The notes under the pieces were generated by a model. That model ran no database searches. It saw only the letters and a program-made list of their open reading frames with translations, and was not told where the DNA came from. Shown one piece after another: positions 8,838-15,921 of a stretch of 32,342 nucleotides of DNA (position 1 is its first letter; every line of letters begins with the position of its first letter). The translations under genes were made by a program, and so were the position numbers. This stretch comes from Clostridia bacterium (lineage in GTDB: Bacteria; Bacillota; Clostridia; Christensenellales; Aristaeellaceae): contig JAFZPI010000001.1 of NCBI GenBank assembly GCA_017552615.1, forward strand, positions 1-32,342, given 5' to 3'.

Positions 8838-8887
8838 TTGACAACAACCATGGAATGTGCTATGATTTCCTTACAAGTAAGGAAATC
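8838..8887 (+). promoter_or_regulatory. Promoter and palindromic operator of the AbrB/RelE-type operon
   Basis: A consensus TTGACA -35 (8838-8843) and TATGAT -10 (8861-8866) are separated by 17 bp. A perfect inverted repeat with 11-bp arms, GATTTCCTTAC and GTAAGGAAATC around AA (8864-8887), overlaps the -10 and the expected transcription start. This is the classic place for a repressor operator, presumably bound by the antitoxin encoded next. Confidence 0.85.
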
Positions 8888-8901
8888 AAGGAGGATCGGG
8901 T

Positions 8902-9192
8902 ATGGAGCTTGCAAAAGTCACCTGCAAGGGACAAATCACGCTTCCAGTAGCCATCCGGCGGGTTCTCGGCCTAAAAGAGGGCGACAAGGTCGCTTTTGTG
9001 GAACAGGGTGGCCAGTATTTGCTGATGAACAGCAATGCACTCTCTTTCCGCATGGATGACGAACTGGACAAGGCAGATGCCGCCGCACTGGCCACCGATG
9101 TGCGATACACTCTCGATGAAGTCGAACAGAGAATGAAGGAGAGGGTCAGGAGCTATGCAACCAGTCAGCGTCCGAATTCTACCGCTGTTTGA
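8902..9192 (+). CDS. AbrB/SpoVT-fold antitoxin
   Basis: A 96-residue protein with an N-terminal swapped-hairpin AbrB/MazE-type DNA-binding domain: KVTCKGQITLPVAIRRVLGLKEGDKVAF (residues 5-32, shown here only as its pattern KGQITLP...LGLKEGD). The C-terminal half is charged and helical and would be the toxin-binding segment. ATG at 8902 has AAGGAGG at 8888-8894. Its 3' end overlaps the toxin gene by 38 nt, as in translationally coupled toxin-antitoxin pairs. It most likely neutralises the toxin and represses its own promoter through the palindrome at 8864-8887. The pairing of an AbrB-type antitoxin with a RelE/ParE-type toxin recalls PrlF-YhaV. Confidence 0.88.
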   Translation: MELAKVTCKGQITLPVAIRRVLGLKEGDKVAFVEQGGQYLLMNSNALSFRMDDELDKADAAALATDVRYTLDEVEQRMKERVRSYATSQRPNSTAV

Positions 9193-9463
9193 AGCCGAGC
9201 TCGCTGAAATCCTTGACTACATTGGTCTTCATCTGCAAAACCCGGACGCCGCCATGCGGTTGGAAGAGGATGTCTTCGCGGCAATCCGGGAAAGAGCAGC
9301 CAGCGCGACTGCGTTCCAACCAATCCCTGTTATGCGGAAGCATTCAGAGGTTTATTATCCCATCCGGGTACGGAACTACACCATTGTGTATGTGGTCCTT
9401 GGCGATGTGATGGAAGTCCGACGCATCTTCTATACGCCCAGCGACTGGCAAAAGCGGCTGTAA
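9155..9463 (+). CDS. RelE/ParE-family toxin
   Basis: A 102-residue protein with the small alpha/beta RelE/ParE fold. It begins VRILPLFEAELAEILDYIG, typical of the N-terminal helix pair, and ends with the beta-sheet residues YPIRVRNYTIVYVVLGDVMEVRRIFYTPSDW. The conserved R-x-R-x-Y-x-I-x-Y pattern supports the family. RelE members cleave ribosome-bound mRNA and ParE members poison gyrase; the sequence does not decide between them. It overlaps the antitoxin by 38 nt, and ATG at 9155 has CAGGAG just upstream. A hairpin follows the stop. The pair sits on + within a minus-strand region, splitting proB from proA. Confidence 0.85.
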   Translation: MQPVSVRILPLFEAELAEILDYIGLHLQNPDAAMRLEEDVFAAIRERAASATAFQPIPVMRKHSEVYYPIRVRNYTIVYVVLGDVMEVRRIFYTPSDWQKRL

Positions 9464-9470
9464 TCATGTT

Positions 9471-9512
9471 AAACTGCGGGACAAACCGGATAACAGATTT
9501 GCTCGCAGTTTT
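9471..9512. terminator. Probable bidirectional terminator between toxin gene and proB
   Basis: An 8-bp stem, AAACTGCG (9471-9478) with CGCAGTTT (9504-9511), is followed by T's on + and preceded by A/T on the other side. The 25-nt interior has only partial extra pairing, so strength is uncertain. It lies between two convergent genes and overlaps the proB stop codon. Confidence 0.55.
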
Positions 9513-10278
9513 ATTCTTCCTTCAAAAACCTTGTCCCAATCTCCTTCCCCTCCACGATATCATACAGCGTTTCCGGCCTCGCGCCGTTGGCGATCACCAT
9601 GTCAATCCCGGCCTGGGTCGCGATTTGGGCGGCGCGGAGTTTGGTCGCCATGCCACCGGTACCGAGGGCGGAACCGCTGCCGCCGGCCATGGCCAGGATT
9701 TCGTCGGTCAGGGCGGGGATCGTGTGAATCAGTTCGGCGTTCGGATCGACATGCGGGTCCGCGGTGTAGAGACCATCGATATCGGAGAGCAGGACGAGCA
9801 GGTCAGCACGGGCCGCTGCTGCCACATAAGCGCTGAGCGTGTCGTTGTCGCCAACGCTGAGCTCTTCCGTCGCCACGGTGTCATTCTCGTTGATGACGGG
9901 CAAGGCACGGAGTTCCAGCAGACGGAACAGCGCCTGCTCAAGGTTGGCGCGGCGGTCCGGGTGCGTGAAGTCATCCGCTGTTAACAGAAGCTGGGCAACG
10001 ACATGGCTGTACTTGAGGAACAGCCGGTCATAGGTGTACATGAGCTCGCACTGGCCCACGGCGGCGGCGGCCTGTTTCCCGGCCACATCCCGCGGACGCT
10101 CGGTAAGGCCGAGCTTGCCCGCGCCCATACCGATGGCGCCGGACGACACCAGGATCACCTGATGCCCGGCGTTTTTGAGGTCACTCAGAACCTTGCACAG
10201 GTGCTCCACCTGGCGGATGTTGATCAGCCCCGTCCCATGGGCAAGGGTCGATGTACCGACTTTCACGACAATACGCAT
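9511..10278 (-). CDS. proB: Glutamate 5-kinase, short form without PUA domain
   Basis: First step of proline synthesis: ATP-dependent phosphorylation of glutamate to gamma-glutamyl phosphate. The amino-acid-kinase fold is shown by VVKVGTSTL at the N-terminus, VSSGAIGMGAGKL, INENDTVATEELSVGDNDTLSA, and LLSDIDGLY. At 255 residues it contains only the kinase domain; the C-terminal PUA domain of the roughly 370-residue enterobacterial type is absent, as in various other bacteria. The start is ATG at 10278 with AAGGAGCGG upstream. It begins 13 nt after the CotH-like gene, so it is the apparent last gene of the long minus-strand run rather than the head of a proBA operon. Feedback control by proline is usual for the family but cannot be checked here. 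Confidence 0.96.
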   Translation of the reverse strand: MRIVVKVGTSTLAHGTGLINIRQVEHLCKVLSDLKNAGHQVILVSSGAIGMGAGKLGLTERPRDVAGKQAAAAVGQCELMYTYDRLFLKYSHVVAQLLLTADDFTHPDRRANLEQALFRLLELRALPVINENDTVATEELSVGDNDTLSAYVAAAARADLLVLLSDIDGLYTADPHVDPNAELIHTIPALTDEILAMAGGSGSALGTGGMATKLRAAQIATQAGIDMVIANGARPETLYDIVEGKEIGTRFLKEE

Positions 10279-10291
10279 ACGCTTCCGCTCC

Positions 10292-12295
10292 TTAATTTCC
10301 GGTAACATTCAGGGTGTTCAGTTTTTCCTGCACATCCCCAAAGTAATACTCCACTTCCACGTCCGTCAGTTTCATGCGTTTCGCGAGCCAGGCGACAACT
10401 TTCTTCGGGCGGACACGGGCATAATACTTGGTGGCGTTGACATTCTTGCGCCAGTTGGTCATCTTTGGGGAACCCCAGCGCTCGATGTGCCGCGGGAGCA
10501 GGGGCTCGAGGGCGTTCTCCATCGCGAGGAAATGCTCCTCCACATAGGGCCAGAGGAAGCTCAGTTCCAGCACCTCCGCAAAGCGTTTCAGGAAGCGGTC
10601 GCGCATCTCCGGGACGGCCAGCAGGGCGTTCAGGGGCTCGTGCCGGAAAGCCGCGTATTTCGCGGAGACGGACTTGATATAGTTGTCCAAGGGCGTGGTG
10701 TCCGAGTCCGAACCGGAGCCGAAAGAGGCCTCCACATCGAAGAGGACATACTTCCATTTTCCGCCGGGCACCCGGTACATCCGCACGTTGGTGATGTCGT
10801 CGTTCCCCGAGATGATCTGGTAAGCCGAGAAGGTGAACAGGTTGTCCACGTCGATGCGGTCCGTGACATACTGCAGGTTTTCCGGGACATTCAGATCCTT
10901 GGTTTTGCAGAAACTGCACAGTTCCAGCCAATCCGCGTTGGACCCGTTCTGCACATAGTCATCGGAACCCGTCCGGGCCAGGAGATCAATGGCGTCCACG
11001 GTCTCCTCGTCGTCCAGATCAATGCCTTCCCACTGGGCCACGAAGTATTTGTTGATCTTTTCGCGGAGGTTGTAATGCCCCCAGTATTCCCCGTTGATGA
11101 ACACCACGATCACTCGCGCGTCCTGGTAACACAAGTCCAGCGGCGCGGCCAGGGAAGAGAACACGACATCCCGGAGGCGTTCGGAGAAAGCGTCGGAGTT
11201 CGTCGAGCGAAGAAGAAGGGACTTGTAGTGCGTGTAATCGCGGTTCGGGAACGGGTTATACTCAAAGTACTCGGGCCCGTATGCTTTGCGCGCATGGAGG
11301 GCAATGGACTTCTGCGGGTTCTGCCGGGCGCTGTGCCCGGAGGCGGTGAAAGACCCCATCTGGTTGATCCGGCAAACCCCATCCTCATCGAAATACTCAA
11401 TGTTCACCGGGTACTCATAAGGCTTATCATAGTTCGGGACAGAGCCGGTTCCCTTTACCAGGGCGCCGTTCTTTTTGCTGAACATATAGTCGCTGTCAGT
11501 GGTCAGGCATACCACCGCGACTGGGAGGTCCTCGCCGATCAGATAGGTCGCGCTGACGGGAGCCGACGGCACGGCGTCGTTTCGGAAAGCCGCCACGCGC
11601 AAGGGAGTCGTTTTCGTCAGGGTCAGCCCTTCGGCCGGAAAAACCTTGGATTTCTCGGTCGGGGTATCTCCATTGGTGGTGTAACGAAGGGTATCCCCCT
11701 CGGCACAGTGGGCGAAAACTGTGACCTTTCCGTCATAGAAGCCCCCGGCAGTATCGATGGCCGGCGTCTCCGCCCGAGAAGCATAGACCGTGTTTCCGTT
11801 GACTTTTCCGGGTGTCCCGGACGGGAAATAGCCGTATTCCGCCCCGCCCTTGGGCAGGCCCCAGCTGATGTTCCCGTACTGTTGGCCGAAAGTGATGTGC
11901 GCCTCGGTCACGCCATCCGGGTCGGTGAGCACCACGTCATCCCCGGAAGCCGAGAGTTTGAACGGCGCGTAAAACGTCGATCCTTTGCCCGGGGCCAGGG
12001 ATTCATCTCCGGTGCAGTAGATCAGCACATAGCCGTCCTTCTTGACCGTGGTTCCTGACGGGAAAACGAACTTGCCGGGTTTCTTCGGGCTGTCGGACAG
12101 CATCCATCCGGAGAGGTCAAGGGTCTTCCCGGATACATTGTGCAGTTCCACCCAGTCATAGGCGTGCGTATTGGTCCATGTGCCGTTGCTGGCCATGACT
12201 TCGTTGATAACGATACGCTCGCTTTCTGCCTGCGCGAAGGAAACAAAAAGCGCAAGCACCAGAACCGCAACGAGCAAGAAATAGATTCGTTTCAC
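10292..12295 (-). CDS. Secreted CotH-like protein with lamin-tail and chitobiase-type domains
   Basis: A 667-residue exported protein with a signal peptide (KRIYFLLVAVLVLALFVSF, cleavage near AQA). Domains in order: a lamin-tail domain at about 25-150 (IVINEVMASNGTW, WVELHNVSGKTLDLSGWMLSD); a chitobiase/beta-hexosaminidase C-terminal-type beta-sandwich at about 175-245 (TLRYTTNGDTPTEKSKVF); and a CotH domain at about 250-600 (VIVVFINGEYWGHYNLREKI, IISGNDDITNVRMYR, YVLFDVEASFGS). CotH of Bacillus spores is an atypical protein kinase; whether this homologue is active is not shown. GTG at 12295 is preferred because GAGGTGA lies 6 nt upstream; GTG at 12304 is the alternative. It lies 21 nt after LRR2 and 13 nt before proB, in the kinase operon. 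Confidence 0.88.
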   Translation of the reverse strand: MKRIYFLLVAVLVLALFVSFAQAESERIVINEVMASNGTWTNTHAYDWVELHNVSGKTLDLSGWMLSDSPKKPGKFVFPSGTTVKKDGYVLIYCTGDESLAPGKGSTFYAPFKLSASGDDVVLTDPDGVTEAHITFGQQYGNISWGLPKGGAEYGYFPSGTPGKVNGNTVYASRAETPAIDTAGGFYDGKVTVFAHCAEGDTLRYTTNGDTPTEKSKVFPAEGLTLTKTTPLRVAAFRNDAVPSAPVSATYLIGEDLPVAVVCLTTDSDYMFSKKNGALVKGTGSVPNYDKPYEYPVNIEYFDEDGVCRINQMGSFTASGHSARQNPQKSIALHARKAYGPEYFEYNPFPNRDYTHYKSLLLRSTNSDAFSERLRDVVFSSLAAPLDLCYQDARVIVVFINGEYWGHYNLREKINKYFVAQWEGIDLDDEETVDAIDLLARTGSDDYVQNGSNADWLELCSFCKTKDLNVPENLQYVTDRIDVDNLFTFSAYQIISGNDDITNVRMYRVPGGKWKYVLFDVEASFGSGSDSDTTPLDNYIKSVSAKYAAFRHEPLNALLAVPEMRDRFLKRFAEVLELSFLWPYVEEHFLAMENALEPLLPRHIERWGSPKMTNWRKNVNATKYYARVRPKKVVAWLAKRMKLTDVEVEYYFGDVQEKLNTLNVTGN

Positions 12296-12316
12296 AGGGT
12301 TCACCTCGCTTCACCG

Positions 12317-13135
12317 TTACGGCGTCGGGGTCGGGGCTGGAATCAACTCGTTCTTGAGGCAATATGCCTCGGCGGGGCTTCCCGCAGGCACATCCAATAC
12401 AAGGTTAGGGCACTCGAAGAACACATTCTCCCCGATGGTCAGGTCACCTCCGGGAAGCGCCAGCGCGCCCAGCGCCATACACTTCCGGAAAGCGCCGTCC
12501 CCGATCTCCAGCAGGCCTTCGGGCAGATTCACGGTTTCCAGACGGACACAGGAGGCAAAGGCGTCCTTTCCGATCCGGGTGAGGCTCTCCGGAAGCTTCG
12601 CTTCGGTCAACGCCGTGCAGTCAAAGAATGCCATATCACCGATGGTCTCAACGCCTTCCGGGATCTCGATTTCGGTCAGACTGCTGCAAAACCGGAACGC
12701 ACGCTCGCCGATCTTGTTCAGTCCGGAGGATAAATGTACGGTCTGCAGCGCGGTACATTCCTCAAAGGCGCCTTCGCCGAGAACCGTCACGCCGGCCGGC
12801 AGTGTGATTTCTGTCAGCTTTTCACTGCGGGCAAACGCGCCTTCCCCGATTGCGGTCACCGGCGCGCCGCCGAGCATGGCCGGGACCACCGCGTGTGCGC
12901 CGTTCCCATGGTATTCCGTGATGGTCACGGTGCGGGTGACGGCATCGGTGTCGGGGTCTTTTTCCTCGATCGTCACATAGGTGAAATCACCGTGGGCCGT
13001 CGGCGTCGAGCGCGGTGCGTTCGGTCCGCTGACACCTTCGAGAAGCAGTCCGGGCCACACGAACAGCATGATCGCCGCCACGACCACCGCGGTGATCGCA
13101 ACCAGCACCATCAGGCTCTGTTTCTGATTCTTCAT
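12317..13135 (-). CDS. Membrane-anchored BspA-type LRR protein (LRR2)
   Basis: A 272-residue protein with a short cytoplasmic start (MKNQKQS), one membrane segment at about residues 8-32 and no obvious cleavage site, then an extracellular region. The shared entry module is present in variant form (FTYVTIEEKDPDT ... VTAIGEGAFARS), followed by about seven LRR_5 repeats (LTEITLPAGVTVLGEGAFEE) and the cap GSPAEAYCLKN. The tail ends in PAPTPTP. The start is ATG at 13135 with GGAGGG 8 nt upstream. It begins 19 nt downstream of prkC and precedes the CotH-like gene by 21 nt, so all are almost certainly cotranscribed. A role as a surface partner of the kinase is inference from position and topology. 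Confidence 0.85.
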   Translation of the reverse strand: MKNQKQSLMVLVAITAVVVAAIMLFVWPGLLLEGVSGPNAPRSTPTAHGDFTYVTIEEKDPDTDAVTRTVTITEYHGNGAHAVVPAMLGGAPVTAIGEGAFARSEKLTEITLPAGVTVLGEGAFEECTALQTVHLSSGLNKIGERAFRFCSSLTEIEIPEGVETIGDMAFFDCTALTEAKLPESLTRIGKDAFASCVRLETVNLPEGLLEIGDGAFRKCMALGALALPGGDLTIGENVFFECPNLVLDVPAGSPAEAYCLKNELIPAPTPTP

Positions 13136-13154
13136 GGTTTTTCCCTCCGCCATG

Positions 13155-15035
13155 TCACTGCAGCACGACCGTCCGCGTGTTCTCCTCGCTGAGGGCATTG
13201 TTCAGGTAAACCCGCATCAGGGTTTCTCCCTCGATCCAGCTCACCAGCTCGATCTCCTGTTCCCGGTCCGCATCGGCGTCGAAAGTGCCTTCATAAGCCA
13301 GCACCTCTCCGCCGCCGATCTCCAGCGTCACGCGGACCGTCTGGCTTCCGTCGGACTGCGGCAGCGACAGGGTCACCAAAGTCCGGCTGAGCTCCGAAGG
13401 CCGTACGTAGATCTTTACCCGGACTTCAGCGTTGATCCGCATGGGGGTCCCCGGCGGATCGCTCTGCCAGGCTACCCGGTTGCGTCCGTCCGCGTCCTGG
13501 TTCTCTTCCGTCTCAACCTTTTCAGACAAGCGGAGGTTAACTTCCGCGAGCTTTTCCCGCGCCTCAAGCAGGGTCATGCCTGTCAGGTCGGGGACTTCCG
13601 CCCGGCCGCCCGAGATCGTCAGCGCGACCGTCCGGTTGTCGGGAACATCGGCCCCGGCCGCCGGGGACTGGCGGAGTACCTGGTCCACCGGTTCGTCGCT
13701 GATTTCGACCGAGAAGACCGAATAGTTCAAATCATCCTGCGCCAGTCGGTCCCTGGCCTCATTGACGGTGTAGCCCGTCACGTTGGGCACACGGCTGGCC
13801 TTCTGCGTGTCGCGCCCCTTGGAGACGGTTACGGTGATCGTGTCGCCCTTGTTTGCCGAGCTGTCCGCCGCCGGCATCTGCTGGAAGATCGTGCCGGCCG
13901 GGCGCTCGTCATTCGTGGCTTCCTCCACGCGCAGCTTCAGTTCCAGACTCCGGGCCCGGGCCTCGGCGTTTTCGCGGGTTAGGCCGATCAGGTCCGGCAC
14001 CGTCACCCGGGTCTGTGCGCTGTTGAAGATCGAATACACCCCGTAACCGAGCGCGCCGACCACCAGCACAACTACAAGCGCTGTGAGGATCCACCACAGC
14101 CAGTTCGGGCGGCGACGGGGCTTCTGGCTTCCGGGTTCGCCTCCCGCTGTTCCGACGGAGAGCTTATCCTGCTGCGTCCCGTTCTGCGGAAGATGATTTT
14201 GCATGACCTCCATCCGGCCTTCGATCGCGGCGCGCAGATCGGCGGCCATCTCCCGGGCGCTCTGGTAGCGAAGGTCAGGGTTCTTGCTCATGGCCACCAT
14301 GCACACGTGGGCCACAGCCGGGGGCACATCCGGCGCGTACGTCGCGATGGGTTCCGGCTGCCCGCGCAGGTGCAGCATGGCAATCGAAACCTGGTTGTCC
14401 GCGTCAAACGGCACACGGCCGGTCAGCATCTCATAGAGCACCACGCCGACGGAATAGATGTCGGAGCGCTCGTCCGCCTCGCCGCCGCTGGCCTGCTCCG
14501 GGCTGAAATAATGCACGGAGCCGACCACGGTGTCGCTCTGGCTCAGGGTCCGGGTATCGGCGATACGGGCAATGCCGAAGTCCGCCACCTTGATCAGCCC
14601 GTCCTCATTGACAAGAATGTTCTGGGGCTTGATGTCCCGGTGGACAATGCCGTTCTCATGGGCGTGCTGCAAAGCCGAGAGTATGCGAATGGTCACCGCC
14701 ACCGCGATCTGCGCGGGAAGGCGGCCCTTCTCCTGGATCACCTGCTTGAGCGTCTGGCCCGGGACATACTCCATCACCAGATAGCGGTTGTCCCCGTCCA
14801 TGCCCACGTCCAGAAGATTGACAATGTTATGGTGGGTCATCTTCGAGGCTGCCTGGGCCTCCCGCTGGAAGCGGCTGACATATTCGGCGTTCTGGGCCAG
14901 TTCCGGCCGCAGGAGTTTCACGGCCACAAAATGGCCTGTACGGCGGTCCTCCGCCTTGTACACAATGGCCATACCGCCGGAACCGATCTGCTCCAGCAGC
15001 CGATAGCGCCCCGCCAGGATGCGCTGTTCGCTCAT
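13155..15035 (-). CDS. prkC: PASTA-domain serine/threonine protein kinase (PrkC/PknB type)
   Basis: A membrane Hanks-type kinase that senses cell-wall fragments or muropeptides in relatives and phosphorylates cytoplasmic proteins. The kinase domain spans about 10-270, with the glycine loop GSGGMA (18-23), Lys40, the catalytic loop HRDIKPQN (132-139) and DFG (152-154). The activation segment contains SQSDTVVGSVHYFSPEQ. A single membrane helix lies at about 312-337 (WLWWILTALVVVLVV). Three extracellular PASTA domains follow, at about 343-407, 413-476 and 478-544, and then a terminal beta-rich region of about 80 residues. ATG at 15035 overlaps the prpC stop by 4 nt (ATGA), with GGAGGTGA upstream. 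The canonical downstream neighbour rsgA is missing; LRR2 follows instead. Confidence 0.97.
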   Translation of the reverse strand: MSEQRILAGRYRLLEQIGSGGMAIVYKAEDRRTGHFVAVKLLRPELAQNAEYVSRFQREAQAASKMTHHNIVNLLDVGMDGDNRYLVMEYVPGQTLKQVIQEKGRLPAQIAVAVTIRILSALQHAHENGIVHRDIKPQNILVNEDGLIKVADFGIARIADTRTLSQSDTVVGSVHYFSPEQASGGEADERSDIYSVGVVLYEMLTGRVPFDADNQVSIAMLHLRGQPEPIATYAPDVPPAVAHVCMVAMSKNPDLRYQSAREMAADLRAAIEGRMEVMQNHLPQNGTQQDKLSVGTAGGEPGSQKPRRRPNWLWWILTALVVVLVVGALGYGVYSIFNSAQTRVTVPDLIGLTRENAEARARSLELKLRVEEATNDERPAGTIFQQMPAADSSANKGDTITVTVSKGRDTQKASRVPNVTGYTVNEARDRLAQDDLNYSVFSVEISDEPVDQVLRQSPAAGADVPDNRTVALTISGGRAEVPDLTGMTLLEAREKLAEVNLRLSEKVETEENQDADGRNRVAWQSDPPGTPMRINAEVRVKIYVRPSELSRTLVTLSLPQSDGSQTVRVTLEIGGGEVLAYEGTFDADADREQEIELVSWIEGETLMRVYLNNALSEENTRTVVLQ

Positions 15036-15847
15036 GCCTTCACCTCCCCGCTGCCGATCCGCACCAGCACAATGCTGATATTATCATGACCGCCGGCCGC
15101 CAGGGCCGCGTCCATCAGCTGCTGGGCTTTTTCGGTGTCCGGGGCATCCCCGCCGAGAATCGCCGCCATGTCCTCATCGCTGACCATGCCGTGCAGACCG
15201 TCGGAGCAGAGGAGCCACAGGTCCCCGTCCACGCGAGGGAAGGTCATCAGGTCTGTTTCCACGTCCGCATCCGTGCCCACCGCGCGGGTGATCACGTTCC
15301 GCATCGGATGGACCGCGGCCGCCTCGGCGGTCAGCACACCGGCCCGGACCATCTCCATGACCATGGAATGATCGTCGGTGACCTGGGTGAGCGTCCCGCT
15401 GGAAAACCGATAGCAGCGGCTGTCGCCCACATGCGCCAGAAAAAGCTCCTTGTCCCCGATCCACATCACGCACAGGGTCGTACCCATGCCATGGACGGTT
15501 ACGTCCTCATTCGAGCGCTCGAAAACCGCCGCATTGGCGTGTTCTACGCCCTGCAGCAGGATATCCCGGTCGGGTGTCTTGCCCCGCAGGTATTCGCAAA
15601 GGGTATCCCGGCAGAGCGACGAAGCCGTCTCGCCGCCGAGATGTCCGCCCATGCCGTCCGCCACGCCTGCCAGGCGGCCTTCGTGGATCAGGCTGTCCTG
15701 GTTGGAGCGGCGAACCATGCCGATATCGGTCAGCGCAACCACAGTAAATCCCTGCGCTTCCGTCTCCTGCTGCTTTTCTGCCCGTTCGCGCATGCTGTCA
15801 AACCCCTCAATGCGGTCCCGGCTTTTCCGGTTCATGTGGAATTTCAT
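15032..15847 (-). CDS. prpC: PP2C-type serine/threonine phosphatase (PrpC/Stp)
   Basis: The 271-residue metal-dependent phosphatase that reverses PrkC phosphorylation. The PPM/PP2C motifs are intact: RRSNQD (Asp51), GVADGMGGH (Asp64), AHVGDSRCYR, CSDGLHGMV (Asp216) and GGHDNISIVLV (Asp255). An N-terminal stretch of about 30 charged residues precedes the domain. ATG at 15847 has GGAGGG 7 nt upstream; the in-frame TTG at 15865 is less likely. It overlaps prkC by 4 nt, as is typical for the pair. It starts 74 nt downstream of LRR3. No convincing promoter is visible in that gap, only a small dyad GATCG/CGATC. Confidence 0.96.
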   Translation of the reverse strand: MKFHMNRKSRDRIEGFDSMRERAEKQQETEAQGFTVVALTDIGMVRRSNQDSLIHEGRLAGVADGMGGHLGGETASSLCRDTLCEYLRGKTPDRDILLQGVEHANAAVFERSNEDVTVHGMGTTLCVMWIGDKELFLAHVGDSRCYRFSSGTLTQVTDDHSMVMEMVRAGVLTAEAAAVHPMRNVITRAVGTDADVETDLMTFPRVDGDLWLLCSDGLHGMVSDEDMAAILGGDAPDTEKAQQLMDAALAAGGHDNISIVLVRIGSGEVKA

Positions 15848-15921
15848 GGGAATCCCTCCGGTCAATTGACTTGGCTAGTCATATTGGATCGTCTGTCGAT
15901 CATAATCAATCAAGAATACTT

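Noticed and set aside
8806-8900. A minus-strand promoter for LRR1 overlapping the toxin-antitoxin operator
   Set aside because: TTGATT occurs, but the matching -10 (ATCATA) is poor, so I cannot support it.
10175-12058. A 627-codon plus-strand frame opposite the CotH-like gene
   Set aside because: It overlaps proB and the CotH gene antisense and carries no motifs.
15848-15921. A possible internal promoter before prpC
   Set aside because: TTGATT is present but no acceptable -10 lies 16-18 bp away.
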